DNA of 64,000 nt from the NCBI GenBank assembly GCA_014376805.1, contig JACMQU010000012.1, forward strand, positions 1 through 64,000, written 5' to 3'. The stretch is from Bacteroidia bacterium. Its GTDB lineage: Bacteria > Bacteroidota > Bacteroidia > UKL13-3. This document shows, piece after piece, positions 9,145 through 18,584 of this stretch. Each line of letters starts with the position of its first letter. The stretch's first letter is position 1. The position numbers were made by a program, and so were the translations under genes. Below the pieces are notes generated by a model that was given only the letters and a program-made list of their open reading frames with translations, made no database searches and was not told the DNA's origin.

Positions 9145-10676
9145 ATGCTTATTTTTTCTGATGCTAATTTAATTCTGTTTATAGTAATTTGTTTTCCTAA
9201 TAATTCTGCAATTTCAAATAGCGGAGGGCCACCGGCAACACCGGTTAAACAAACCCTGAACAATTGCAGGAAATCTTTTCCTGTTATCCCATTTTTATTT
9301 AAGGCCACCTCATAGGCTGTTTCAATGTTTGGGTGATCAAAAGCAGGAAGGGCAGAGAATAATTGAACCAGATCATTTAATAAAGCCGGAATTTTTTCAT
9401 TCCATCGTTTTTTTATAACCCCTTCATCATAGTTTTTCGGATCAATAAAAAAGTATTGTCCATAATCCCAGATCTCTTTATTGAAAGTGATTTTCTCTTT
9501 CACCAGATGACAAACTTTTAACAGGTACTGATCATCAAAATGCAACTCCGGGCAGTTGGTTTGCAAAGCTGTGTGCAATGAAGGCAGGAGATCTGTATCA
9601 TCCATTTTGTGAATATATTGCTGGTTATACCAACGGGCTTTGTTCTGATCAAATTTTGCACCGCTTTTACTCACGCGTTCCAGGGTAAATTTTTCAATGA
9701 GTTCTGCCATGCTAAATATTTCCTGGTTGGTTCCGGGATTCCAGCCTAACATAGCCAACAGGTTAACAACAGCTTCAGGCAGGTAACCACTATCACGATA
9801 TCCAACAGAAGTTTCCTGTGTATTCGGATCAACCCATTTTAAAGGGAATACAGGAAAGCCTAAACGGTCTCCATCACGCTTACTGAGTTTACCATTTCCC
9901 TCAGGTTTTAGTAATAATGGAAGGTGAACAAACACGGGCATAACATCTTCCCATCCTAAACAGCGATATAGTAATACATGCAATGGTGCGGAGGGCAGCC
10001 ATTCTTCACCTCTGATAACATGAGAAATTTTCATCAGGTAATCATCTACCACATTTGCCAAATGGTAGGTAGGCATACCATCACTTTTAAAGAGTACTTT
10101 ATCATCCATCTGGCTGGTATTAAAACTTAACCAGCCGCGAATCTCATCATGGAACTTAACTTCTTCTTTTCGTGGTAATTTAAATCGGATAACAAATGCA
10201 TCTCCATTTTCCAGCCGTCGTGTAACTTCATCTTCAGGCATAGTTAAAGAATTCTTCATCGTGGTGCGCGTAATGGCATCATACTTGGCATCTACATTGC
10301 TCGCTTTAAGCCGCTCACGCATACCTTCCAGGTCTTCTAACGTATCAAAGGCATAATAGGCGTGTCCGGCTTCAAGTAATTGCATTACATAAGCCTTGTA
10401 CATAGGCTTACGTTCACTCTGGCGGTATGGCGCATAAGGGCCGTCGCCAAAACCAATTCCTTCATTGGCATTTATGCCTAACCACTTTAAAGATTCAATG
10501 ATATATTCTTCAGCACCTGGTACAAAGCGGCCCTGATCTGTATCTTCAATGCGGATCAAAAAATCCCCGTTATTTTTTTTTGCAAATAAATAATTATACA
10601 AAGCGGTGCGCACACCGCCTATATGCAAAGCACCTGTTGGACTGGGTGCAAAGCGAACTCTTACTCTTCTATCCAT
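9141..10676 (-). CDS. gltX: Glutamate--tRNA ligase
   Basis: About 511 residues. It charges tRNA-Glu with glutamate in the cytoplasm. The class I HIGH motif appears as PSPTGALHIGG near residue 18 and the KMSKS motif as KLSKRDGD in the middle. The glutamate-binding part (RIEDTDQGR) and the C-terminal anticodon-binding helical region are in place. The cysteines that bind zinc in some GluRS enzymes are not seen (AYYAFDTLEDLEG at that place), as in other zinc-free members. The second ATG (MDRRVRVRF) was preferred over the one two codons earlier because the conserved region begins immediately. First gene of a three-gene coupled operon. Confidence 0.96.
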   Translation of the reverse strand: MDRRVRVRFAPSPTGALHIGGVRTALYNYLFAKKNNGDFLIRIEDTDQGRFVPGAEEYIIESLKWLGINANEGIGFGDGPYAPYRQSERKPMYKAYVMQLLEAGHAYYAFDTLEDLEGMRERLKASNVDAKYDAITRTTMKNSLTMPEDEVTRRLENGDAFVIRFKLPRKEEVKFHDEIRGWLSFNTSQMDDKVLFKSDGMPTYHLANVVDDYLMKISHVIRGEEWLPSAPLHVLLYRCLGWEDVMPVFVHLPLLLKPEGNGKLSKRDGDRLGFPVFPLKWVDPNTQETSVGYRDSGYLPEAVVNLLAMLGWNPGTNQEIFSMAELIEKFTLERVSKSGAKFDQNKARWYNQQYIHKMDDTDLLPSLHTALQTNCPELHFDDQYLLKVCHLVKEKITFNKEIWDYGQYFFIDPKNYDEGVIKKRWNEKIPALLNDLVQLFSALPAFDHPNIETAYEVALNKNGITGKDFLQLFRVCLTGVAGGPPLFEIAELLGKQITINRIKLASEKISI

Positions 10677-10688
10677 AATCAAAGTTCA

Positions 10689-10696
10689 CAAAGATA
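10689..10696 (-). promoter_or_regulatory. -7 promoter element for the gltX operon
   Basis: Minus-strand TATCTTTG is an exact TAnnTTTG match, ending 12 nt before the gltX ATG. Confidence 0.55.
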
Positions 10697-10811
10697 TGGA
10701 TAAGCGGGTTTTTACCTACTAAACAAAAGTTGGATTAACTGTTTTTTAAAAATATTTCTGAAAATTAGTTAACTCGTAGTATTTTGCGCCCGTCAGTTTA
10801 ACAATTATTTT

Positions 10812-11378
10812 ATGAGTGACCCTAGATTAAAACCATTATTTGATTCATTAAAAGAGTCAATGGATAATGCCATTGACCATGCTGCATCTGAGTTTACAAA
10901 GATTCGTGCAGGTAAAGCGCATCCTTCCATGCTGGATGCTGTTAAAGTAGATTATTACGGGCAACTGGTGCCTATAAGTCAGGTGGCCAATATCAATACA
11001 CCCGATGCCCGCTCTATAACCGTTCAGCCTTGGGAAAAAAGTATGCTGCAAACCATTGAAAAAGGAATTGTTATTGCAAACCTTGGGTTCAATCCTACCA
11101 ATGATGGGCTGATGATAAGGATTTCTTTACCACCACTAACGGAGGATCGCAGAAAAGAGATTGTGAAGAAAGTGAAAATAGAATCTGAAAATGCCAAAAT
11201 AGCTATTCGTAATATTCGTAAGGATATAAATGAGGCTGTTAAAAAAGCACAAAAAGAGGGTGTTCCCGAAGATGATGCCAAGACGGCGGAACAACAGGTT
11301 CAGAAAACAACCGATACCTACATTAAAAAAATTGATGATTTGACTGCGGCAAAAGAAGCAGATCTTATGCATGTGTGA
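10812..11378 (+). CDS. frr: Ribosome recycling factor
   Basis: A 188-residue two-domain factor that, with EF-G, splits post-termination ribosomes. The usual features are AASEFTKIRAGKAHPSMLD near the N-terminus, VDYYGQLVPISQVANI, the PWEKSMLQTIEKGI helix joint and EDRRKEIVKKVKIESENAKIAIRNIRKD in the long helical domain. Length is standard. A TATTTTGCGC stretch about 25 nt upstream of the ATG is a likely promoter core. It is followed 21 bases later by a peptidoglycan glycosyltransferase. Confidence 0.97.
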   Translation: MSDPRLKPLFDSLKESMDNAIDHAASEFTKIRAGKAHPSMLDAVKVDYYGQLVPISQVANINTPDARSITVQPWEKSMLQTIEKGIVIANLGFNPTNDGLMIRISLPPLTEDRRKEIVKKVKIESENAKIAIRNIRKDINEAVKKAQKEGVPEDDAKTAEQQVQKTTDTYIKKIDDLTAAKEADLMHV

Positions 11379-11399
11379 TTAGGCGAAGGAACTGCAATT

Positions 11400-13412
11400 A
11401 TGCAACAACTTAACCTCAGAGATAAAAGATTAATAACACTGGTGATTAAAGTTACCAGTGTTTTTTTATTAGTAATGGTTATCATTTTCTTTTCATTACG
11501 TGGTTATCTGTTAAATAAGGCTATTGAAAAAGTGCAAACCAGATTAGCCACAAATTATGCTACACGCTTAACCGTTCAGCAAGCAGGATTTAGTGGACTG
11601 GCCACTGTGAATCTGAAAGGCCTGGAAATAATCCCCGAAGGAAAAGACACGTTGTTTAAGGCAAGTGAATTTTCTCTAAGTATAAAATTCTGGTACGCAT
11701 TAATTGCAGATATAAGAGTTGAAAACATAAATCTGGATAATGGTTATTTACAACTTGTAAAACGCGGTGGACTAAATAACTTTGATCAGTTTTACAAAAA
11801 GCAGGGCGATAGCAATTTGGTAAATGTTGAACCAGGTGAAGCAAATGAGAAAACGAATTATGCCAAAGTTGTATATAAACTCATTGTTAGTATATTAAAT
11901 AAAGTTCCAAATAGAGTTTCTGTTCATAGTTTTGCATTGAAAGGAGTTGACGAAGATAATTACTGTAATTTTAATGTTCAACAGCTTTTATTCGATCAGG
12001 GTAAAGTTAACTCGGTTATACTTGTTCAGTCGAATGAACTCACCCAGCAATGGCAATTAAGTGGCATTGCAAATCCTTCAGACCGCAAAGCAGATATCAC
12101 TTTCAGTAGGGTGGATACAGGAAAAGTAATTATACCTTATCTGCTTGAAAAGTTTCATATTAAAGCAGGATTCAACTCTGTAAGAATGCAATTGAATAAT
12201 ATAAGTTTTAATAAGGATGAATTACGGATTGATGGGTTGGCATCCATACAGTCATTTATGGTTAATCATCCAAAGATTTCGAAAAAGGATGTGATCATTG
12301 ATAAAGCTGAATTTACTTATGCCTGCAAGATCGGAGGTAATTACATTTCATTAGACAGTTCGTCTGCATTTGTGTTTAATGATGTGGTATTGCATCCTTT
12401 TATCAGGTTTCAAAATGCACCTGATACCATTTATTATTTAAGTGTTCGAACAGAAAATACCGAAGCGCAGAAATTTATTAGTGCATTGCCGGAAGGTTTG
12501 TTTTCGCATGTAAAGGGGATGGAAGCTTCCGGTAAATTTACCTACCGACTTGATTTTGTATACAACGAAAATAAACCGGATGATATGATTTTTGAAAGTG
12601 TATTAATAAAGGATCAGTTTAAAATAATAAAATATGGTGAGGCCAACCTTGCTAAATTGAACGGTGAATTTTCTTATGTACCAATGGAAAATGGACATGC
12701 TATGCGCGCTGTTATAGTTGGAGCGGACAACCCGAATTACACACCACTTGCTGACATTTCTCCTTATTTAAAAAGAGCAGTTCTTACTACTGAAGATCCT
12801 TCTTTTTACTGGCACCGTGGATTTGTTACTGAGGCATTTCGCCAATCTATTGTTAAAAACATACGTACGGGTAAATTTAAAAGAGGTGCAAGCACACTGA
12901 GTATGCAATTGGTTAAAAATGTTTTTTTAACGCGGGAAAAAACTATGGCCCGGAAACTTGAGGAAATCTTGTTGGTTTACATTCTCGAAAACAATAACCT
13001 CTGCAGTAAAGACCGGATGTTTGAAGTTTACCTGAATATTATAGAATGGGGACCAAATGTGTATGGTGTAGGGGAAGCTTCACGTTTTTATTTTGAGAAA
13101 AAACCATTTGATCTTACACTTAGTGAAAGCCTTTTTCTCGCAACTATTATACCGGCCCCCAAACATTTTATGTGGCGCTTTAATAATGAAGGCAATCCTA
13201 AACCATATCTTGAAAGGACCTATCGCTTTCTTTCTAACCTGATGATTGCACGTAATGTAATCTTAGCTGAAGATACACTCGGGCTAACACATGAGATACA
13301 AATTAAAGGTGCTGCTCGCAAATTCATTATTAAAAATGATTCGTTGGTTAATGATACACTGATTGATAAAGAGTTTGAACTGATCCAACATCCTGATGAT
13401 ATGGAGGAATAA
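11400..13412 (+). CDS. Monofunctional peptidoglycan glycosyltransferase (GT51) with a long N-terminal extension
   Basis: A 670-residue protein with one N-terminal transmembrane helix (residues 15-35), a region of about 400 residues resembling AsmA-type repeats, and a C-terminal GT51 domain from about residue 440. GT51 motifs are TTEDPSFYWHRGF with the catalytic glutamate, GASTLSMQLVKN, RKLEEILL, NIIEWGPNVYGVGEAS and LATIIPAPK. The enzyme polymerises lipid II glycan strands outside the inner membrane. No penicillin-binding transpeptidase domain follows; the protein ends about 80 residues past GT51. The last 17 bases overlap the next gene. The AsmA-like reading of the middle is tentative. Confidence 0.9.
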   Translation: MQQLNLRDKRLITLVIKVTSVFLLVMVIIFFSLRGYLLNKAIEKVQTRLATNYATRLTVQQAGFSGLATVNLKGLEIIPEGKDTLFKASEFSLSIKFWYALIADIRVENINLDNGYLQLVKRGGLNNFDQFYKKQGDSNLVNVEPGEANEKTNYAKVVYKLIVSILNKVPNRVSVHSFALKGVDEDNYCNFNVQQLLFDQGKVNSVILVQSNELTQQWQLSGIANPSDRKADITFSRVDTGKVIIPYLLEKFHIKAGFNSVRMQLNNISFNKDELRIDGLASIQSFMVNHPKISKKDVIIDKAEFTYACKIGGNYISLDSSSAFVFNDVVLHPFIRFQNAPDTIYYLSVRTENTEAQKFISALPEGLFSHVKGMEASGKFTYRLDFVYNENKPDDMIFESVLIKDQFKIIKYGEANLAKLNGEFSYVPMENGHAMRAVIVGADNPNYTPLADISPYLKRAVLTTEDPSFYWHRGFVTEAFRQSIVKNIRTGKFKRGASTLSMQLVKNVFLTREKTMARKLEEILLVYILENNNLCSKDRMFEVYLNIIEWGPNVYGVGEASRFYFEKKPFDLTLSESLFLATIIPAPKHFMWRFNNEGNPKPYLERTYRFLSNLMIARNVILAEDTLGLTHEIQIKGAARKFIIKNDSLVNDTLIDKEFELIQHPDDMEE

Positions 13413-14685
13413 TAAAAAGATCAACTATCTGTTTGTGGCTTTTGTTGCAGAACTATTGCTCATGTTTTATCTGCGCAATGATGTAGGTTATATATTAAGC
13501 CCGTTGCTAATTACAACATCCGGAATTTTCTTAGCAGTATATCCTTATTTTATCATTTTAAAGGCTGAACCAAAAGTAACTTGCAATAAGGAGCCGATCG
13601 CTTACTTGTACTGCATAAAAAGATGGTCCTGGATTGGTTTTGTGTGCTTATCCGTTATATTTATTTTTTCCTCATATCTGCTGTTCCAGGCGCAACCCGT
13701 TAATATTGCCCAGTCTGATATTATTCCATTTATTAGAGATGTGATGGTTAAAAGGTTTATAAATGGTGAGGCTGTTTATGCACCTGTAAAGTTTAATGAT
13801 TACCCTGTAATGTTTACCCCAAATTATTTACCGTTTCAATGGTTGCCTTTTGCATTAGCAGTGTTGGCAAATGTAGATATGAGATGGATTTCCGTATTAG
13901 CTTTTATAAGTTCAACTGCCTTTTATATATATAACAATAATAAAAGTGACGTGCAAAACAAAAACAAATTGTGGCATGCGTTTTTACCTTTTGCAGTGCT
14001 TTTTTCAATTTACATAAAACAACCCCGTGATGCCGCACATACCATCGAAATTCTGATTATGGCTTATTACCTTTTTTTATCATCTGCATTGTTTGTAAAA
14101 GGCAGTTTTATTAAAGGACTTTCTTTAACTTTACCCTTATTATCGCGCTTCTCCCTTTTATTTTGGCTCCCTGTATATTTTTACGACTTATTAAGTACAA
14201 GTTTTAAAACTTTTCTCTTAAGTGGCCTGATGTTACTTTGTTTTATTTTGGTGTTTTTTATCATGCCATTTGTATTGCCGGATCCCGCATTTTTAAAAAC
14301 TTTTAATGATATTTATTTAGATGGTGCAATTGGCGAATGGAACGGACAGGCATGGCAACAGCCCGGCGATAGACCTTTCCAGTTGTTCCAGGGGTTTGGT
14401 TTTGCAAGTTGGTTTTATATGTTTTTTGATGGATCATTAAAAGAGAAAATACTTGCTTTAAAAATGACGTTAATGATTGTGTGTGTTATCAGTTTATTAA
14501 TACCAATCTTTACCTATAAAAAAGCAAGAAATGTAGTTTCATCAGAATTGTTTTCATTAATGGCCTTAAAGTTTTGTCTTACATTTTTTTATGCGTTCAT
14601 ACTTGTACCCTATATTTATTTATTTTGGGTCCCATTAATGGTGAGTGTAGTTATTTTGTCACGGGTTGCAAAGGAGAAAATATGA
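13396..14685 (+). CDS. Polytopic membrane glycosyltransferase, GT87/DUF2029-like
   Basis: A 429-residue membrane protein with about ten hydrophobic segments. A large extracytoplasmic loop between helices 3 and 4 holds DIIPFIRDVMVKRFINGEAV, as in GT-C folds, where an acidic residue after an early helix acts in catalysis. A second loop carries GEWNGQAWQQPGDRPFQ, similar to GT87 (DUF2029) polyprenyl-phosphate-dependent mannosyltransferases. The start lies inside the end of the glycosyltransferase upstream, so the two are probably translated together. The acceptor is unknown. Confidence 0.75.
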   Translation: MIWRNNKKINYLFVAFVAELLLMFYLRNDVGYILSPLLITTSGIFLAVYPYFIILKAEPKVTCNKEPIAYLYCIKRWSWIGFVCLSVIFIFSSYLLFQAQPVNIAQSDIIPFIRDVMVKRFINGEAVYAPVKFNDYPVMFTPNYLPFQWLPFALAVLANVDMRWISVLAFISSTAFYIYNNNKSDVQNKNKLWHAFLPFAVLFSIYIKQPRDAAHTIEILIMAYYLFLSSALFVKGSFIKGLSLTLPLLSRFSLLFWLPVYFYDLLSTSFKTFLLSGLMLLCFILVFFIMPFVLPDPAFLKTFNDIYLDGAIGEWNGQAWQQPGDRPFQLFQGFGFASWFYMFFDGSLKEKILALKMTLMIVCVISLLIPIFTYKKARNVVSSELFSLMALKFCLTFFYAFILVPYIYLFWVPLMVSVVILSRVAKEKI

Positions 14686-14830
14686 ATATAAATCTGATTC
14701 CATACCCTTCCGTTCAAAGCAAAATTTAGTCAGCTTTAGGGAGATGTATTTTGCTACTTTTTTCAACGGATAAATAAATATTACCCTCTATGTTTAAAAA
14801 TTAATCGGCATTCAATTTGTGACAGTTTGC

Positions 14831-15544
14831 CTAATTAGACGCTTCAATAAAAACCGATTGGCTCACAGAGCGAATCAAAGGGATTTTTTCAAGTACATCT
14901 CCAATAATTACCGAAGGCTTAATGAGCGCGTCAGGTATGCCGGGCAGTAAGAAATCCTTAAAAGAAACTTTTATTTGCGTAAAGCCTGCTTCTTTCAGTT
15001 TCTTTTCAATAAAGGGTTTAGTGAAGGCCATTTCATCGGGTTCTAGATGGGCTTTTTTTCTTAAGGCAGGATAGGTGAAGATTAAATAAATGTATGGATT
15101 GTATAAGTTGGGTTCCCAGAAAATAATTTTGCCTTTTGGTTTAAGAAGTTGTTTTAAATTTATCAAAGCATCATCCAGGTGATAATATAAATGATGCAAT
15201 ATTCCATTTCCCACTATATAATCAAAACGATGTTCTTTAAAGGTTTCTATTTTATTAAAATCAAGCACATCATAAGTTAAGCCGGGATGTGTAAAATTCT
15301 TACGTGCTTCCTCTATAAAAGGCACACATAGATCGGTGCCTAATACCTGCATATTTGTTTTTTGTGCTAGCATAAATGAAATATCTCCGGTGCCGCATCC
15401 TATTTCCAGAATGTTTCGTCCAGGTTCAATCTGCATACTTTCTATCAGGGCATTGCATCTGCGTTCTGCCCTTATGCGCGTGCTTGTGCTGTCTGCCCAT
15501 CCCTGGTTATATCCTCTGTCGTCTTTTTTATTATTGTCGTGCAT
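14831..15544 (-). CDS. Class I SAM-dependent methyltransferase
   Basis: A 237-residue soluble protein with a Rossmann-type methyltransferase domain. Motif I is ILEIGCGTGDISF (about residues 40-52), motif II is LGTDLCVPFIEEARK, and the post-motif region is FDYIVGNGILHHLYY with LLKPKGKIIFWEPN. The C-terminal 70 residues are family-specific and hydrophobic. It is the last gene of the minus-strand sugar operon, separated from the fusion gene by a 7-bp repeat array, so it may modify a sugar or lipid carrier made there. The substrate is inference. Confidence 0.88.
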   Translation of the reverse strand: MHDNNKKDDRGYNQGWADSTSTRIRAERRCNALIESMQIEPGRNILEIGCGTGDISFMLAQKTNMQVLGTDLCVPFIEEARKNFTHPGLTYDVLDFNKIETFKEHRFDYIVGNGILHHLYYHLDDALINLKQLLKPKGKIIFWEPNLYNPYIYLIFTYPALRKKAHLEPDEMAFTKPFIEKKLKEAGFTQIKVSFKDFLLPGIPDALIKPSVIIGDVLEKIPLIRSVSQSVFIEASN

Positions 15545-15561
15545 AATTAGTTTGTATGAAA

Positions 15562-15722
15562 GTCGATAGTCAATAGTCCATGGTCAATAGTCCATGGTCC
15601 ATGGTCAATAGTCCATGGTCCATGGTCCATGGTCCATGGTCCATGGTCGATAGTCTATCGTCCATGGTCTATCGTCCATGGTCTATCGTCTATATTCTAT
15701 GGTCTATATTCTATGGTCTATC
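15562..15722. repeat. 7-bp tandem repeat array, 23 units
   Basis: The sequence reads as 23 consecutive heptamers of the form GTCnATn (mostly GTCCATG, GTCAATA, GTCTATC, GTCTATA; two units begin TTC). The period of 7 bp is never broken over 161 bases. Many junctions create the palindrome CCATGG. It lies between the stop of the epimerase-GT2 fusion and the start of the methyltransferase, so it would be in the transcript of that operon. Confidence 0.93.
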
Positions 15723-15730
15723 GATTCTTA

Positions 15731-17659
15731 TTATTGTATTTTTTTAAGGATGTTGCGGCGGATAAATTTGGGGCGGCGTTTTGTTTCTTCCAGGATTTTG
15801 GCCTGATATTCTCCTATGATTGATATGCCAAGCATCTGCAAACCTCCAAAGAAAAGGATCAATACAATAATGGTGGTGATGCCATGTGGGTTTCCGGGGA
15901 ACATAAAATAAAAAATTATCTGTATGATTATAGCGAGGAAAGAAAAAATGGTTAATGACCAACCCAAATAAGTTAATAATTCTAAGGGAACAAAGCTAAA
16001 ACTAAAAATAGCTTTACGCGCCCAGGCAATGTTTTTTCGCCAGTTGTTTGTTGTTACTCCAAACATTCTTTCCGGTCTTATATAATCAACTCCAGTTTGT
16101 TTAAACCCAACCCAGGCTCGCAATCCTCTTAAAAACTGATCTGTCTCTGGTAACTTAATTAATTCATTCACCACTTTTCTATCCATCAATGCGAAGTCTC
16201 CGGCATCTAATGGGATAGGAACATAGCTGACTTTACGGAACAAACGATAAAAGATGCGATAAAAAAACACCAGGCCCTGATTGCCTTCTCTTCTTATCCT
16301 GCGGCCATAAATTACATCAAAACCATTGAGATATTGTTCATAAAATTTTTCAATAAGTTCTGGCGGATCCTGAAGATCTCCATCTAATAAAATTACACCA
16401 TCACCTGTAGATATCTCCATGCCCGATAAGAACGCACTTTGTGAGCCAAAGTTTCTTGAGTGTTCAATGGCAATTACATGATCATCCACATCAACCAGTT
16501 TCTGAAGTACTTCTATTGTATGATCCGGGGAGCAATCGTTTACAAAAATGATCTCATAATCAACACTTAAGTTCTGAAATGTTTTGGTCAGTCGTTCATA
16601 CATAAATGGAATAGCCTGCTCATCTTTATAACAGGCTATCACCGCAGATAATTTATGTTTGATTTTATCCTGCACTAACTTTTTTTCATATAAAGGGCGT
16701 GCATAATTTCGCTGCCATTCGTAAGTTTGTATAAGCCCTTCTTTTAAATTTGTTTCACTGTGCCATCCTAATAATTCTTTTGCCAGAGAAGCATTGCCGT
16801 ACCATTCTTTAAGATCCCATTTTCTGTTGGGCATATCACCCCAGTGTGGCAATTCATTTATATTAAATAATTCTTTTACTAGGCTTGCAATTTCCCTTAT
16901 GGTAGTCTTTTTATTACTTGCAATGTTTAATGATTTACCTTTTATTTTATTTATGTTAGTAGCTGCAAGTAAAGTGGCTAATACTGCATCATCAATATAT
17001 ACAAAATCTCTGGAAATGTCTGGTTGAACCAATGGCGGAAAATTACCTTCCATACCAGCATCAATCAACTTTGGGATCAAACGGTCGGGCTCTTCATACG
17101 GACCATAAATTGAATAATACCTTAAATTGGTTACAGGCATTTCTTTAATGATTCCATAAAATTTAATCATATGTGCAGCACTAACTTTTGTAACGGCATA
17201 ATGTGAGTTAGGCATAAACGGATCATCTTCTTTTGGTGCTGATGCATTAAGGCCATATTCTGATGAACTCCCTGCATGCACATACGCATTAATTGAAAAC
17301 TTTGATGCCGTTTCAAGTATGTTCAGAAAACCTAGTATATTGGTTTCATAGGTGAGGTCTATATTATCTTGTTTGCTGTATGCTCCATAGGCTACCAGAT
17401 CAAAGATTGTTCTGAACCGGTTATTTTCGAAAAGTTTATTTACCTGATCTTTCTTGTTGATATTGCCATGTAAAATATGCTTCGGTGAAATATCATCCAG
17501 ACGCCAGGGTATAAATGGTTTACTGGTTACTGCATAAATATCATTCCGGTATGTTAAAATAGTCCTTACAAGATTTGCACCGATAAATCCTCCTGCCCCA
17601 AAAACAACAATAGGTCCCTGCAGGTTTAATACTTCTGATTTAATTTTTTCTGTAAGCAT
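15731..17659 (-). CDS. NAD-dependent epimerase/dehydratase fused to a family 2 glycosyltransferase
   Basis: A 642-residue two-enzyme fusion. Residues about 15-320 form a short-chain epimerase domain with the NAD motif GAGGFIGANL and the YAVTK catalytic pair. From about residue 345 there is a GT2 domain of the bactoprenol/dolichol-phosphate sugar transferase type (AVIACYKDEQ, NDCSPDHT, LDGDLQDPPE with the metal-binding aspartates), followed by two C-terminal transmembrane helices. It likely makes a modified nucleotide sugar and moves it to a polyprenyl phosphate on the cytoplasmic membrane face. The frame is open further upstream, but this ATG lies 10 nt after the stop of the transketolase gene. 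Confidence 0.88.
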   Translation of the reverse strand: MLTEKIKSEVLNLQGPIVVFGAGGFIGANLVRTILTYRNDIYAVTSKPFIPWRLDDISPKHILHGNINKKDQVNKLFENNRFRTIFDLVAYGAYSKQDNIDLTYETNILGFLNILETASKFSINAYVHAGSSSEYGLNASAPKEDDPFMPNSHYAVTKVSAAHMIKFYGIIKEMPVTNLRYYSIYGPYEEPDRLIPKLIDAGMEGNFPPLVQPDISRDFVYIDDAVLATLLAATNINKIKGKSLNIASNKKTTIREIASLVKELFNINELPHWGDMPNRKWDLKEWYGNASLAKELLGWHSETNLKEGLIQTYEWQRNYARPLYEKKLVQDKIKHKLSAVIACYKDEQAIPFMYERLTKTFQNLSVDYEIIFVNDCSPDHTIEVLQKLVDVDDHVIAIEHSRNFGSQSAFLSGMEISTGDGVILLDGDLQDPPELIEKFYEQYLNGFDVIYGRRIRREGNQGLVFFYRIFYRLFRKVSYVPIPLDAGDFALMDRKVVNELIKLPETDQFLRGLRAWVGFKQTGVDYIRPERMFGVTTNNWRKNIAWARKAIFSFSFVPLELLTYLGWSLTIFSFLAIIIQIIFYFMFPGNPHGITTIIVLILFFGGLQMLGISIIGEYQAKILEETKRRPKFIRRNILKKIQ

Positions 17660-17669
17660 GCCTGTTAAC

Positions 17670-18584
17670 TTAAAAATTAATAAATTGTTGCAAAGCCTTT
17701 TCAAGAGACTTTCCTCCAAGGCTATTTTCTTCCTGATGCCATTGCTGATCACCATAATTGCCGGATGGATAACCTTGTGCTGACAAGGATTCGAAATGGA
17801 TATTTTTATTCAAAATGCCGGGATGTTTCAGGAGTTGCATTGCCATCATTTCTCCAAGGCCGCCGGCAGCGAAATGTTCTTCAATAATGAGAACCCTGCC
17901 TGTTTGGTTTATCTGCTCCATACAAGCTTCAGGAATGGCATCAAATGGCAGAATGCCGATGGCCCAGATCGCTAAATTTAATTGTAATGTTTCATTGAAC
18001 ACAACGGTGTTTAAAACAACAGGACCGATCCCGATGATTACCCCTGCATCACCATCAGCAAGTTTCCTCCATGCCCCAAAGGAGGCTATAGATGCGGGTC
18101 TTGCCACACTGTTGTTTAGTCTTAGGTAATTTGGTCTGATATCATTTACCATCATTTGGATTACCTCTTCAATATCGTTGTTGTAAGCAGGCACATAAAT
18201 GCACATGTTCTGAACCGAACGCATCAGGGCAAGGTCTTCAAGGCAATGATGTGTTGATCCCATAATGCCGTATCCATAGCCGCCACCATTGCCAACCAGT
18301 TTAACAGACATATGGTGCATGCCTATTTCATTTCTGATTTGTTCAAAGGGGCGTGTTATTACAAAAGGTGCGATGCTGTATACAAAAGGAATAAATTTAT
18401 CGTGCGCCAGAGATGCGGCCACCGAGATCATGTTTTGTTCCGAGATGCCCATATTAACGAAACGTTTTCCTAATGCCGCTTCCAGTTTTTCAAACGCCAT
18501 AAACCCAAGGTCGCCAGTTAAAAATACAAACGATGAATTTGAATGTGCTAATTTTAAAAGAGATTCAGAAAGTTCTTTTCTCAT
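17670..18584 (-). CDS. Transketolase, C-terminal subunit
   Basis: A 304-residue protein covering the pyrimidine-binding and C-terminal domains of a split transketolase. The conserved FVNMGISEQNMISVAASLA (its glutamate activates thiamine diphosphate) lies near residue 45, and LIIEEHFAAGGLGE marks the C-terminal domain. Its start ATG overlaps the TGA of the N-terminal subunit gene by 4 nt. Being inside a sugar and glycosyltransferase operon, it more likely builds or rearranges a special sugar precursor than serves central metabolism. That role is inference. Confidence 0.9.
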   Translation of the reverse strand: MRKELSESLLKLAHSNSSFVFLTGDLGFMAFEKLEAALGKRFVNMGISEQNMISVAASLAHDKFIPFVYSIAPFVITRPFEQIRNEIGMHHMSVKLVGNGGGYGYGIMGSTHHCLEDLALMRSVQNMCIYVPAYNNDIEEVIQMMVNDIRPNYLRLNNSVARPASIASFGAWRKLADGDAGVIIGIGPVVLNTVVFNETLQLNLAIWAIGILPFDAIPEACMEQINQTGRVLIIEEHFAAGGLGEMMAMQLLKHPGILNKNIHFESLSAQGYPSGNYGDQQWHQEENSLGGKSLEKALQQFINF

